DNA from: CAYRFF01 sp964436125
Lineage (GTDB): Bacteria; Bacteroidota; Bacteroidia; Chitinophagales; Saprospiraceae
Direction: 5' to 3'
NCBI GenBank assembly: GCA_964436125.1
Contig: CAYTBT010000004.1
Location: forward strand, 50,241-114,240
Length of the DNA: 64,000 bases
Under the pieces are notes generated by a model. It saw nothing but the letters and a program-made list of their open reading frames with translations. It was not told where the DNA came from and did no database searches. The position numbers were made by a program, and so were the translations under genes. Shown here in pieces: positions 38,201 to 45,817 of the stretch (position 1 is the first letter of the stretch; the number at the start of each line of letters is the position of its first letter).

Positions 38201-38744
38201 GCTTTTTATCGCTCTGTGCATCATCAATTACAAGCTCGATGGGCTTTCCTTTCTCGGCTTTAAATAGGTATGCCCTCAGGTGTTTTCTGAAATGAGACCT
38301 CTCCTTATTCTGCTTCCGCAAATGTATCTTGGAGCTGAAACCGGCTTCTTCCGGCAAACTCTCGGCTTTCCCGCCTTCAAATATCACTTTTATCAGATTC
38401 TCAATGCAATATTTTCCCAGAGCAATAGCTTCTTCATCAGAAAATCGATGCTCATTACGCTCTACTTGTCGCCTGTAACTATGGAGAGTATAAAGGAATT
38501 GCCCGGGCATTTTATAGACTTCTCCGAGATATGCAATCCGACTGAACAGCGTGGCAAAGTGCATTCCGGAAGAGGCGATTTCCTCCGTGGAGAACTCGCA
38601 GATTTTCTGGAAGAGTTGGAAGCACAATCTATTCTGCTCTTTGATAGTATCATCCTCGCGCATTATTTTCTGCAAGGCCTTGGTAAAAAGCGAAGCTTTC
38701 ATGCTATCATTGAGCTCCTCGGCGGTATTGGGATTGATGTTCAT
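35292..38744 (-). CDS. Dna2-like nuclease-helicase (PD-(D/E)XK nuclease plus SF1B helicase)
   Basis: A 1150-aa two-part protein. The N-terminal half has a RecB/Cas4-type nuclease: GRLDLL with Asp372, IVELKSG with Glu385 and Lys387, and a QxxxY motif (Gln406, Tyr410). The C-terminal half is an Upf1/DNA2-type helicase: Walker A WGPPGTGKT (residues 733-740), Walker B FIDEASQ, motif III GDHKQLPAVS, and C-terminal motif VAITRAREQLILVG. The order nuclease then helicase matches eukaryotic Dna2. No iron-sulfur cysteine set was recognised. Activity would be cleavage and unwinding of DNA flaps or ends. A role in repair or in phage defence are both possible. It is a single gene with no defence partner nearby. 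A dispersed motif and a near-match lie in it. Confidence 0.85.
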   Translation of the reverse strand: MNINPNTAEELNDSMKASLFTKALQKIMREDDTIKEQNRLCFQLFQKICEFSTEEIASSGMHFATLFSRIAYLGEVYKMPGQFLYTLHSYRRQVERNEHRFSDEEAIALGKYCIENLIKVIFEGGKAESLPEEAGFSSKIHLRKQNKERSHFRKHLRAYLFKAEKGKPIELVIDDAQSDKKQLLYDENTQNEGIAELIHYFIQNPDNLPATLSLINVSVNDDGTLMPQALVWEPDYLIDVTAISECFSGNSVEPIRYMFHKFIDAENNPYILAGNISNYFLDQLLLNPQRTFNDMLIESFKHNPLSFTAMDERDMDTCFRRVKAAYYVLREVVQKEFKELGIVHKKRGKTAGNNKIEPSFIAPPYGIQGRLDLLYIDAENINIVELKSGSPFMPNAYGLGMNHYVQTLLYNVLIDYALRKYRSQSGSRRTTRAHILYARQNSSPLRYAPEVTAQQMEALLVRNRLMMIEKHLQQLNDRSENSFFDRMNVRAQGHLMGFDIKNVEDFEEMWSRLDAIEKSYIKAFTGFIAREHRAAKIGAAGQQSRPGMSGLWLLSNLEKTQEFNLLESLKLVSDESGDENPLITLRRTERTYPLANFRTGDIVVLYPESDIASEGIHSEIYKSTIIIIDNTYVQLRLRARQSDESPFTLNSLWNIEHDLLESSFMKQYRNLFKWGNIAPHTRQLILGRRAPRKTEENEKIILDRNEFVPALSNEQFALLDKMLHAQEYFLLWGPPGTGKTSFMLKSYVQALNEHTSESIILFAYTNRAVDEICKAIESINPSYHEKYIRIGSSYSTGEEYKDRLLQNIIDSISSRKELKKVLGGYRIYVSTIASFTHKQELLSIKTFDRAFIDEASQLLDPMVVPVFKSIPRIVLMGDHKQLPAVSTQSDEEAIIKNEVLTEIGFESTKISIFERLFKRARNQGWDWAYGRLRAQGRMHETIMQFPTAWFYENELDVIAAERQKSTLEAFYPEAEDSILFRSRLIYVPTAVDKLNGQESLRYSFEKNHKVNYNEALVVAELVERLVDEKYKDNLEGIRSGIGVITPYRAQIAQIRSLIEKRFPEYLDYLTIDTVERYQGGARDIIIISFCTQNELLFQLFSNVDVSGINRKLNVAITRAREQLILVGNQEILESNDIYKQLIEQGDRMEI
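37480..37493 (+). repeat. Near-match of the GT-variant motif in the nuclease-helicase gene
   Basis: CGATATTTGCGTAA matches the first 14 bases of the 6101 and 28386 copies, then one extra A precedes AGC. The gene reads it as part of ALRKYR. Confidence 0.45.
38312..38322 (-). repeat. Dispersed motif inside the nuclease-helicase gene
   Basis: Minus-strand context ATACATTTGCGGAAGCAGAA, read as CAT TTG CGG AAG (HLRK). Confidence 0.85.
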
Positions 38745-39008
38745 AATGCCTAAGGTAAGGAAATCTACGCAATTATCTGTGACTTAACCTTGTCTAGCAC
38801 AATTAAAAACTAGAATGGTAGAATAGGGAGCCAATTATCCTTATCCGGTGTCCGGGTCGATTGCTTCAGAGGAAGAAAGTAGGGATAAACCTTTGTGTCA
38901 TTTGATTGAGCTGAGAATCCGTACAATGAAATATAATAACGCAAGAAGCCATAATGCTCTTCCTTCCTCTGATTTTATCCGGTTTTACTAGCGACGTTTC
39001 ACTTAAGC

Positions 39009-39599
39009 CTAGCGATTAAAGACTACTTCTCCATTATCGATCATCTTGCGCATATTGATTAAGGCATAGCGCATTCTTCCCAATGCTGTATTTATGCTCA
39101 CCCGCGTCAATCCGGCTATTTCTTTAAAGCTCATATCTGCATAATGACGTAGGATAACTACTTCACGTTGCTCAGGTGATAATTGATCGATAAGCTCGCG
39201 TACCTTAGTGCTTGTCTGCTCTTGAATCATTATTTCTTCCATGTTCTTATTGGGTGATTCAAGCACATCAAATATATCGAAGTCCTCCGTTGTTGTAACC
39301 TTGGCACGTCGCTTCTTTTTACGGAAGTTATCCACACACATATTATACGCAATACGTGAAGCCCATTGTTTAAATTTGCCTTTATGTGTGTAGGACCCTT
39401 TGCGCAAGGTACGGATAATCTTAATAAAGACATCTTGGAAGATATCATTTGCCTTCTCACGATCCTTTACAAATAGATAGATGGATGTATAAATGGCATC
39501 TTGGTGCCGATCTAGGAGTGTTTTAAATGCTTCGTCTTTTCCAGAAAGGAATTCTTGGATAAGTTCCTTATCGCTTAATACAGTATTAGACATACTCAA
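39009..39599 (-). CDS. Sigma-70 family (ECF-like) RNA polymerase sigma factor
   Basis: A 196-aa protein with two sigma domains. Region 2 (AIYTSIYLFVKDREKANDIF, then FKQWASRIAYNMCVDNFRKK) binds the core and the -10 element. Region 4 (LSPEQREVVILRHYADMSFK and IAGLTRVSINTALGRM) is a helix-turn-helix. It lacks regions 1.1 and 3, as in group 4 factors. No anti-sigma gene is adjacent. Its regulon is unknown. Confidence 0.93.
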   Translation of the reverse strand: MSMSNTVLSDKELIQEFLSGKDEAFKTLLDRHQDAIYTSIYLFVKDREKANDIFQDVFIKIIRTLRKGSYTHKGKFKQWASRIAYNMCVDNFRKKKRRAKVTTTEDFDIFDVLESPNKNMEEIMIQEQTSTKVRELIDQLSPEQREVVILRHYADMSFKEIAGLTRVSINTALGRMRYALINMRKMIDNGEVVFNR

Positions 39600-39970
39600 C
39601 GGATTTTAATTTGTTAATAAATTAAGTCTTATTTTCAGAGTAAATGTCTATTCTATATACTATACTTTTAGTGATTAAATATTTCTTCCTGCGTTTCTAT
39701 GTGTAAAAGTGGCAAATACTTTTCAATCTACAAAACTTTAAGGGAAATTTTAACAAAGTTTTAAGTCTTTACTCAATTTTCAAGCAAATATTAAAGCTAC
39801 TTTAAGAGTTATAAAGGCGTTGTGCCTCATAGTTTATCCGAGTTAAAGGCTTATCTATACCGGTAGATGACCGGTGCAGGATATTATTTCTGTATTTTGT
39901 TCTTATATCTCCGGTGAAATAGCCACAGTCGATAATACCCAAAGCGTGCAATAGAAATGAGAGAATCGGA
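39600..39970. other. AT-rich intergenic region upstream of the sigma factor
   Basis: About 370 bp of very AT-rich sequence between the sigma-factor start and the mqo stop. It may contain the sigma-factor promoter; no specific site stood out. Confidence 0.4.
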
Positions 39971-41452
39971 TTACTCGATAATTCTCAGTGCTTTATTGGT
40001 ACGATTGAGAGATGTAAGAAAACTATTTTCATCCTCTTTTATATTACTCCTCCAGCCGGGAACGATCTCCTCGAGCACTTTTTTGCCTTGAGCGGAATCC
40101 ATCAATTCAGGGAATGCATCATGGAGTGCCTCTAGCATAATAATAACCGCTGTGGAGGCGCCCGGTGATGCACCGAGTAAAGCGGTGATAGAGCCATCCT
40201 TGCTGGAGACGACTTCTGTTCCGAATTCCAGTGTGCCGCCCTGCTCCTCATCGCGTTTAATAATCTGGACGCGCTGTCCGGCTATGAGCAGCTCCCAGTC
40301 GTCGGGATCGGCGTTCTTCACAAATTTCTGCAACTCCTCCATCCGATCGCTATGATTCATCGTCACTTGTCGCAATAAATACTCTGTAAGTGGTAGATTG
40401 TGCCAGAAAGCGCCCCACATTGAAGGGATATTGGAGAAGTTAATGGATTGCAGCAGGTCTGTGTAATTGCCTTTTTTCAGGAACTTTGGACTGAATCCGG
40501 CAAATGGACCGAAGAGCAGTTCTTTTTTGCCATTGATATGTCGAGTGTCCAGATGTGGCGTGGACATCGGCGGCGCCTTGGGGCCAGCTTTGCTATATAC
40601 CTTAGCCTCGTGTTGTGCAATAACATCTTCATTGCGACAGACGAGCCACTCACCGCTCACCGGGAACCCACCGTATCCATCCTTGGCATCAATCTCTACT
40701 TTTTCCAGCAATAATAAAGCTCCTCCACCAGCACCGATAAACACGTGATCGGCATCAACCTTGTCGCGCTTATGCGTTACGAGGTCCAGCACTTCTATCG
40801 TCCAGTCCAGGTCGGTATCTGGATCGACATCGAGAATGTGCTTGTCCGTGTATATTTCCGTGTCAAATTCATCTCTCAATATTTCAAAGTAGCGCCTAGT
40901 CAATGCTCCGAAGTTTACTTCGGTACCGCGTTCCATCCGCGTCGCAGCCATCGGCTCTGCCTTCTCTCTTCCCTCAGCAATTAATGGGAACCATTTTTTC
41001 ATTTGCTCAACTTCATCGGTGAACTTCATTTCCTTGAACATGAAATGCTGCTTCATCATCTCATATCGCTTCCGCAAAAAAGCGACATTCTCTTCTCCGG
41101 TTACCCATGTGTGGTGAGGTACATGATGGATATAATCTTGTGGATTCTTTAAACGGCCTGTTTCAGTGAGGTAGGACCAGAATTGACGAGAAATCTCAAA
41201 TTCCTTGCACACTTCCATTGCCTTGGAAATATCGATACTGCCATCGGCTTGCTGCGGTGTATAATTCACCTCGCATAAACCCGAGTGTCCTGTTCCTGCA
41301 TTATTCCATGCTGCTGAACTTTCCAGTGCCACATCACTCAATCGCTCATATATGGCTATTTTCATCTCCGGGTTCAGTAACTTGGCTATCAATGCCATTG
41401 TTCCGCTCATTATGCCGCCACCGACGCATATAAGATCATATTTTTTCTTCAT
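39971..41452 (-). CDS. mqo: Malate:quinone oxidoreductase
   Basis: A 493-aa FAD-dependent peripheral membrane enzyme oxidising malate to oxaloacetate and passing electrons to quinone. The N-terminal dinucleotide fold reads ICVGGGIMSGTMALIAKLL. Family motifs are SSAAWNNAGTGHSGLCEVNY, VFIGAGGGALLLLEK and, near the C terminus, LLGASPGASTAVIIML. Length is normal. It complements acnA in the TCA cycle, though not adjacent. A dispersed motif lies in the gene. Confidence 0.96.
   Translation of the reverse strand: MKKKYDLICVGGGIMSGTMALIAKLLNPEMKIAIYERLSDVALESSAAWNNAGTGHSGLCEVNYTPQQADGSIDISKAMEVCKEFEISRQFWSYLTETGRLKNPQDYIHHVPHHTWVTGEENVAFLRKRYEMMKQHFMFKEMKFTDEVEQMKKWFPLIAEGREKAEPMAATRMERGTEVNFGALTRRYFEILRDEFDTEIYTDKHILDVDPDTDLDWTIEVLDLVTHKRDKVDADHVFIGAGGGALLLLEKVEIDAKDGYGGFPVSGEWLVCRNEDVIAQHEAKVYSKAGPKAPPMSTPHLDTRHINGKKELLFGPFAGFSPKFLKKGNYTDLLQSINFSNIPSMWGAFWHNLPLTEYLLRQVTMNHSDRMEELQKFVKNADPDDWELLIAGQRVQIIKRDEEQGGTLEFGTEVVSSKDGSITALLGASPGASTAVIIMLEALHDAFPELMDSAQGKKVLEEIVPGWRSNIKEDENSFLTSLNRTNKALRIIE
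41068..41078 (-). repeat. Dispersed motif inside mqo
   Basis: Minus-strand TTTGCGGAAGC with a T-rich rather than CA upstream flank. Read as TTG CGG AAG CGA (LRKR). Confidence 0.75.
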
Positions 41453-41705
41453 GTTTTCTGATTATTTTCTGCCTAAAATATGAAACAAGGTAAGAAACTC
41501 TCGCCTTTTACCCAATTCAGAAGCCATTGTAGTAACAAGAATTATTCCCATATCGCTGTCAATTATTTGTAATTTTTATTTCCCTTCTGGCAAATAAGCC
41601 GATAGAGACACAAGGATAGTTCGGTTAATTCTGGATATTTTCCACAGAGAGCGGCAATCAGAAAGTCTAGGGCAATACGATTTTGTAAGTTTAAGAAAAT
41701 AAGAC

Positions 41706-43562
41706 CTACTCCTTAATTTCCAGGTCCAATTTCTGTTGCAGTTCCCGGACCTTTGGGTTTTCTTTCCGCAATTTCTCTAGGTTCTCTTTAGCAGTGAGAG
41801 GCTTATCGGCATTCCGTTTTTTCTGGAGCTCATCATCAATTTCAAAGCTAAAGCGGATCTCCGGTTTCATAAAGTGTTCCCGCATATCAGCTAGCAGACC
41901 ACTATCATTTTTAATGATTGTACCATCGGTGCGCGAGCCGATAAGTACATTGACAATCTGCTTGTCCTTGATAAAAAAGTTACTGTTTTTCATGGCAGCT
42001 GCGGCAGAGGGATTGGTGATTTTCTGCGACCAGGATCGGATAAAGGCTTCTAGGTTATCCTGGGTAAAATCTACGAGATTAGTCTCTCTGAGCTTGCGCT
42101 TTTCATCGGCCTTGGATTCGAGACTCTCTAGGGAGCCCAATGAGGGTATTGCACTCGATTTTTTTCTTTTAAGTGGTGTCTGCCGCGGTTTGTTGGAGGG
42201 TTTTACTGTATCGGATTCAGCACTCTTTTCAACATTGGTGGGGGCTTGTTTTACAGGCTTTTCCTTTACAGAATCACCGGGAGAAGTTGAATCTTCCGGA
42301 GGTGTTTCTTCAAGTACAGAGGCCGTAGTTTCCTCTCTATTTCTCGTAGTTTCTTTTTTCACAGCATCGGAAGTAGTGGGATTTTCACTTTGAGTGGAGG
42401 AAGCCCTAGGATCTAATTGCTGTTTTTTTTTACCTGTATTGCTGCCGGCGCTTATTTCCTTCGACTCATAGCGTGAAGAAAAGCATATGTGCATGAGCGC
42501 CATTTCAACATGCAATCGTTTATTTTTTGCGCGTTGATAATTTATGCTGGATTCATTAATAATATGAAGGCATTTAATGAGAAAACTTTTATCGATAGCT
42601 TGTGCCTGCGTCATATATCTATCGACGAGATTCTCACTGAATTCAAGTAATGCATGAGTTCCTTTGTACTGGCACATCAGGAGATCGCGTAAGTGGCTTC
42701 CCAGCCCCAGTATAAAGTGGTCCGGTTGAAAACCATTGCTGAATATCTCATCAAATATTTTAAAGACTTCCGGCAGGTCTTCAATGATAAGCGCATCCGT
42801 AACCTTAAAGAAGTACTCATAATCAAGGATATTCAACTGATCAACTACATCGGCATAATGAATCTCCTTGCCGACCGCACTTACAATTCTATCATATATG
42901 GACAATGCATCACGCAATGCCCCGTCCGCTTTCATTGCGATTAATTGTAATGCATCGCGCTCGGCCTCAATGCCCTCTTTTTCTGATATTGTAGCTAGGT
43001 GATTACGGATTGCATTTACTTGAATCCGTTTAAAATCATAAATCTGGCAGCGGGAGAGGATTGTCGGCAGAATCTTGTGCTTTTCCGTTGTCGCAAGGAT
43101 GAAAATAGCATAAGGAGGTGGCTCCTCGAGTGTTTTTAAGAATGCATTGAAGGCACTCAGTGAAAGCATGTGTACCTCATCAATGATATATACCTTATAA
43201 TCCCCAGTCTGTGGAGCAATACGTATCTGTTCATTGAGCGATCGTATATGATCCACCGTATTATTGGAAGCAGCATCAAGTTCTACGACATTAAACGAGG
43301 CATTTTTATTCATTGCCTCACACATAGAACATTCATTACAAGGCTCGTGATCTTCCGTGGGGTTTAGGCAATTCAATGCCTTGGCAAGGATACGGGCACA
43401 TGTTGTCTTTCCTACTCCACGCGGACCACAGAACAGCAATGCATGAGCAAGTTGATCCTTGTTCAAGGCATTCTTCAAGGTGCCGGTAACATGTTGCTGC
43501 CCGACCACATCTTCAAATCTCTGTGGGCGATATTTCCTCGCCGATACGATATATTGACTCAT
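41706..43562 (-). CDS. dnaX: DNA polymerase III subunits gamma and tau
   Basis: A 618-aa clamp-loader ATPase. Walker A is FCGPRGVGKTTCARI (around residue 45), a zinc-binding Cys set is in CNECSMCEA, Walker B is YIIDEVHMLS, and the sensor region is FILATTEKHKILPTILSRCQ. From about residue 370 a low-complexity Ser/Thr/Lys/Glu-rich linker leads to a tau-like C-terminal domain. No slippery A-run giving a short gamma form was identified with confidence. Confidence 0.97.
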   Translation of the reverse strand: MSQYIVSARKYRPQRFEDVVGQQHVTGTLKNALNKDQLAHALLFCGPRGVGKTTCARILAKALNCLNPTEDHEPCNECSMCEAMNKNASFNVVELDAASNNTVDHIRSLNEQIRIAPQTGDYKVYIIDEVHMLSLSAFNAFLKTLEEPPPYAIFILATTEKHKILPTILSRCQIYDFKRIQVNAIRNHLATISEKEGIEAERDALQLIAMKADGALRDALSIYDRIVSAVGKEIHYADVVDQLNILDYEYFFKVTDALIIEDLPEVFKIFDEIFSNGFQPDHFILGLGSHLRDLLMCQYKGTHALLEFSENLVDRYMTQAQAIDKSFLIKCLHIINESSINYQRAKNKRLHVEMALMHICFSSRYESKEISAGSNTGKKKQQLDPRASSTQSENPTTSDAVKKETTRNREETTASVLEETPPEDSTSPGDSVKEKPVKQAPTNVEKSAESDTVKPSNKPRQTPLKRKKSSAIPSLGSLESLESKADEKRKLRETNLVDFTQDNLEAFIRSWSQKITNPSAAAAMKNSNFFIKDKQIVNVLIGSRTDGTIIKNDSGLLADMREHFMKPEIRFSFEIDDELQKKRNADKPLTAKENLEKLRKENPKVRELQQKLDLEIKE

Positions 43563-43682
43563 AAGAACACTAATTTACGATTATCCTTGCATACTTGATA
43601 AGATTTACTGCATTCAATTGTTAAATTTTTCTTTTCTCCCTGTTTTTGGCCTTTTATTCTCTCGATTATCTAGAATATTGCA

Positions 43683-43693
43683 GCTTCCGCAAA
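43683..43693 (-). repeat. Dispersed motif TTTGCGGAAGC
   Basis: Intergenic, upstream of dnaX. Minus-strand context GGCATTTGCGGAAGCTGCAA. Confidence 0.85.
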
Positions 43694-43852
43694 TGCCGTG
43701 TTATGTGTCCAGTGTTTAATAAAGCATTTTAGGGACTCCGCAAGACATAAAACTAAGGAATAGATATCATCACCGACTGTCTCTCGCCTACTTACCGCCT
43801 AATAACTGCCAGATTCAGCACGAATATCTCATACTCCCATATATTCTTTCCG

Positions 43853-43860
43853 TACATTTG
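43853..43860 (+). promoter_or_regulatory. Candidate -7 box of the Smr/DUF2027 gene
   Basis: TACATTTG fits TAnnTTTG and lies 26 nt before the ATG at 43887. The -33 position lacks a clear TTG. Confidence 0.4.
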
Positions 43861-43886
43861 TTATCCGGAAGTTCCGCCGACCTGTT

Positions 43887-44930
43887 ATGAATCGGCGAGG
43901 AGATAGATTTATGCAATTAAACAAAGAAATGCCACTTTATAATATTGATGACATTATTGTACTCCACGACAGCGATCGTACTGCAACGATAAAAGGAATT
44001 ATAAATGAAAATTCCTATCTCGTTGTTGACGATGCAGGAGAATTTTTTCAGGTTCAGAAATCTAGGATTAAGAAAAGGATTAACACAGAAGAGAAGAAAG
44101 TTAAGAAAGGAGGTGCCGGCTACAGGTTATTAAAACCTTCAAGACATATAGATCTCTCAGATAAAACCGGAGAAGTAGAGCTCTATATGGGATTTGAATT
44201 TACACATCGGGATATTGAAGATGGCTTTATTCCCTATCTTGTCAATAAATCCGGAACCGGCTATGAAGTACAATTCAGTTTAAACCAAGGGAAAACACAG
44301 CTTACAGAAGACGAGTTTAATCTACCTGCATACAAGGCTGTCAAGCTGCGATTTCAACCATCGGCCGTTTTTACCAGGGCAATCTCAATTAAACTTCACT
44401 TAATAGAATATTTCACCGATGGCAGCCATGAAACTGAAAAGTTACAGATGAAGATAAAACCCTCTTATATGCAGGCTGTTCCGAGCCTTGACAAGAATCT
44501 TATGGCGCGGATCATTAAGAAAGCCTTCAGGCAAGAGGAAAAAACAGCTTCACTTAAGCTGAAAGAGTATGCAAAAGGTCTTCAAAAACCTACAATAAAG
44601 GAGAACCCTGAAGCTCTGAGACCTATCGATATTCACGATCCCGGTTTAAAAGCACATTTTCAACGTTCTATCGATCTCCATATAAATGAACTTACAAGCA
44701 ATCCTGAAGAGCTTACACCGCAAGAAGCTTTCCGCATACAGATGGACACAATCCGCGCTTATCTTGATGAGGCGTATCAGCTGGGCATCTCCTCCGTTAC
44801 TGTCATCCACGGAAAGGGGAAAGGTCGCCTACGCAGGGAAATCGAGCAATTATGCAGGCATAAAGACACAATTCAAGGCTGCCAAATCGATTATAATTAC
44901 GGATCAATGGAAGTATATTTCCGAGAATAG
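43887..44930 (+). CDS. DUF2027 protein with C-terminal Smr domain
   Basis: A 347-aa protein. The N-terminal part (IIVLHDSDRTATIKGIINEN) and the central beta-rich part match Bacteroidota DUF2027 proteins. The C-terminal about 90 residues are an Smr domain: IDLHINELT (the DLH motif), then ISSVTVIHGKGKGRLRREI with the conserved HGKGxGxLR. Smr domains are nucleases acting on nucleic acids, as in MutS2. The role of this stand-alone form is unknown. An ATG eight codons downstream (43911) is an alternative start. The pcm gene follows after 56 bp. Confidence 0.85.
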   Translation: MNRRGDRFMQLNKEMPLYNIDDIIVLHDSDRTATIKGIINENSYLVVDDAGEFFQVQKSRIKKRINTEEKKVKKGGAGYRLLKPSRHIDLSDKTGEVELYMGFEFTHRDIEDGFIPYLVNKSGTGYEVQFSLNQGKTQLTEDEFNLPAYKAVKLRFQPSAVFTRAISIKLHLIEYFTDGSHETEKLQMKIKPSYMQAVPSLDKNLMARIIKKAFRQEEKTASLKLKEYAKGLQKPTIKENPEALRPIDIHDPGLKAHFQRSIDLHINELTSNPEELTPQEAFRIQMDTIRAYLDEAYQLGISSVTVIHGKGKGRLRREIEQLCRHKDTIQGCQIDYNYGSMEVYFRE

Positions 44931-44986
44931 AGGAATTATGGATTTCCTCTCATTCCTTTAGAGAAGATGGAGAGGATAAGCTATCT

Positions 44987-45646
44987 TTGTATGCAGTGGA
45001 AGATTCATATAGACAAAAAGGATTAAGAGCCAGACTTATCAGGCAATTAAAGGAAAAGGGCATTAAGAACAAGGCAGTTCTTGCAGCCATGAATAAAGTA
45101 CCCAGACATCTGTTTCTCGATGCAGCATTTGATGAATGGGCATACAAGGACAAGCCTTTTTCCATCGGCTGGGATCAGACTATCTCACAACCATATACCG
45201 TTGCTATTCAGACTATTCTGCTCGATGTTCATAAAGGAGACAAAATTCTAGAGATAGGAACCGGTTCTGGTTATCAAGCTTGTATCTTGGCTGAATTGGG
45301 TGCTGAAGTCTATAGTGTCGAGCGCATGAAAGGACTCTATGATAAAACTTCAGCCCTCCTTAAAAAGCTCGGCTATAATTCCTTAAATCTCTTTTATGGC
45401 GATGGGCATAAAGGACTTGAAAAATATGCGCCATTTGATAATATTATTGTTACAGCGGCAACTCCTATTGTCCCTAGACCACTCTTTGAACAGCTTGCGA
45501 TCGGTGGTTATCTCGTAGCGCCTATCGGAAATAATGAAAGCCAGACAATGTTCCGATTCTACAAGAAAGCTGCAAATCATTTTAAGAAAGACACCTTCGG
45601 AGATTTTCGATTTGTTCCTATGTTAAATGGCACTCAAGACTCATAG
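44987..45646 (+). CDS. pcm: Protein-L-isoaspartate O-methyltransferase
   Basis: About 219 aa. It repairs damaged aspartyl residues by methylating L-isoaspartate with SAM. Visible motifs are GWDQTISQPYTVAIQ, the SAM-binding ILEIGTGSGYQACILAEL, and FDNIIVTAATPIVPRPLFEQ. No ATG is available in frame at the expected N terminus: the candidates are TTG at 44987 or GTG at 44996, and both fit the usual EDSYRxKGLR beginning. It is probably cotranscribed with the Smr gene and is followed by a strong terminator hairpin. Confidence 0.93.
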   Translation: MYAVEDSYRQKGLRARLIRQLKEKGIKNKAVLAAMNKVPRHLFLDAAFDEWAYKDKPFSIGWDQTISQPYTVAIQTILLDVHKGDKILEIGTGSGYQACILAELGAEVYSVERMKGLYDKTSALLKKLGYNSLNLFYGDGHKGLEKYAPFDNIIVTAATPIVPRPLFEQLAIGGYLVAPIGNNESQTMFRFYKKAANHFKKDTFGDFRFVPMLNGTQDS

Positions 45647-45751
45647 ATAGCCATAACACGCAGTAAGAATACGACTAAATGCAGTTAATACAATCGCTTT
45701 CAATTTCTGCTGAGTGTATTTCCGGCCTATGCTATGATGCGTGTATAAAGT

Positions 45752-45792
45752 AGAAGGGGAATGCTTGTGCGGAGCACAAGCATTCCCCTTCT
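45752..45792. terminator. Bidirectional terminator hairpin, 19-bp perfect stem
   Basis: AGAAGGGGAATGCTTGTGC (45752-45770) pairs perfectly with 45774-45792 around a GGA loop. It sits between the convergent pcm and the type A sorting-domain gene. The stem is unusually long and perfect. Flanking T-runs are short. Confidence 0.8.
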
Positions 45793-45817
45793 GTATAGGC
45801 TGGATGTAAACTGCTAC

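Larger units (their letters stand above)
43563..43886. other. Divergent spacer between dnaX and the Smr/DUF2027 gene
   Basis: About 320 bp. It holds one dispersed motif (43683-43693) and a candidate -7 box (43853-43860). No other feature was recognised. Confidence 0.5.

Noticed and set aside
30639..38744. uvrA and the nuclease-helicase as a defence island
   Set aside because: They are on opposite strands, separated by a BNR-repeat lipoprotein and a 500-bp spacer, and no defence-specific gene is present.
24803..39340. TTATCCACA sequences as possible DnaA boxes or an origin
   Set aside because: Copies at about 24803 and 39328 are single, far apart and inside genes. There is no cluster and no dnaA nearby.
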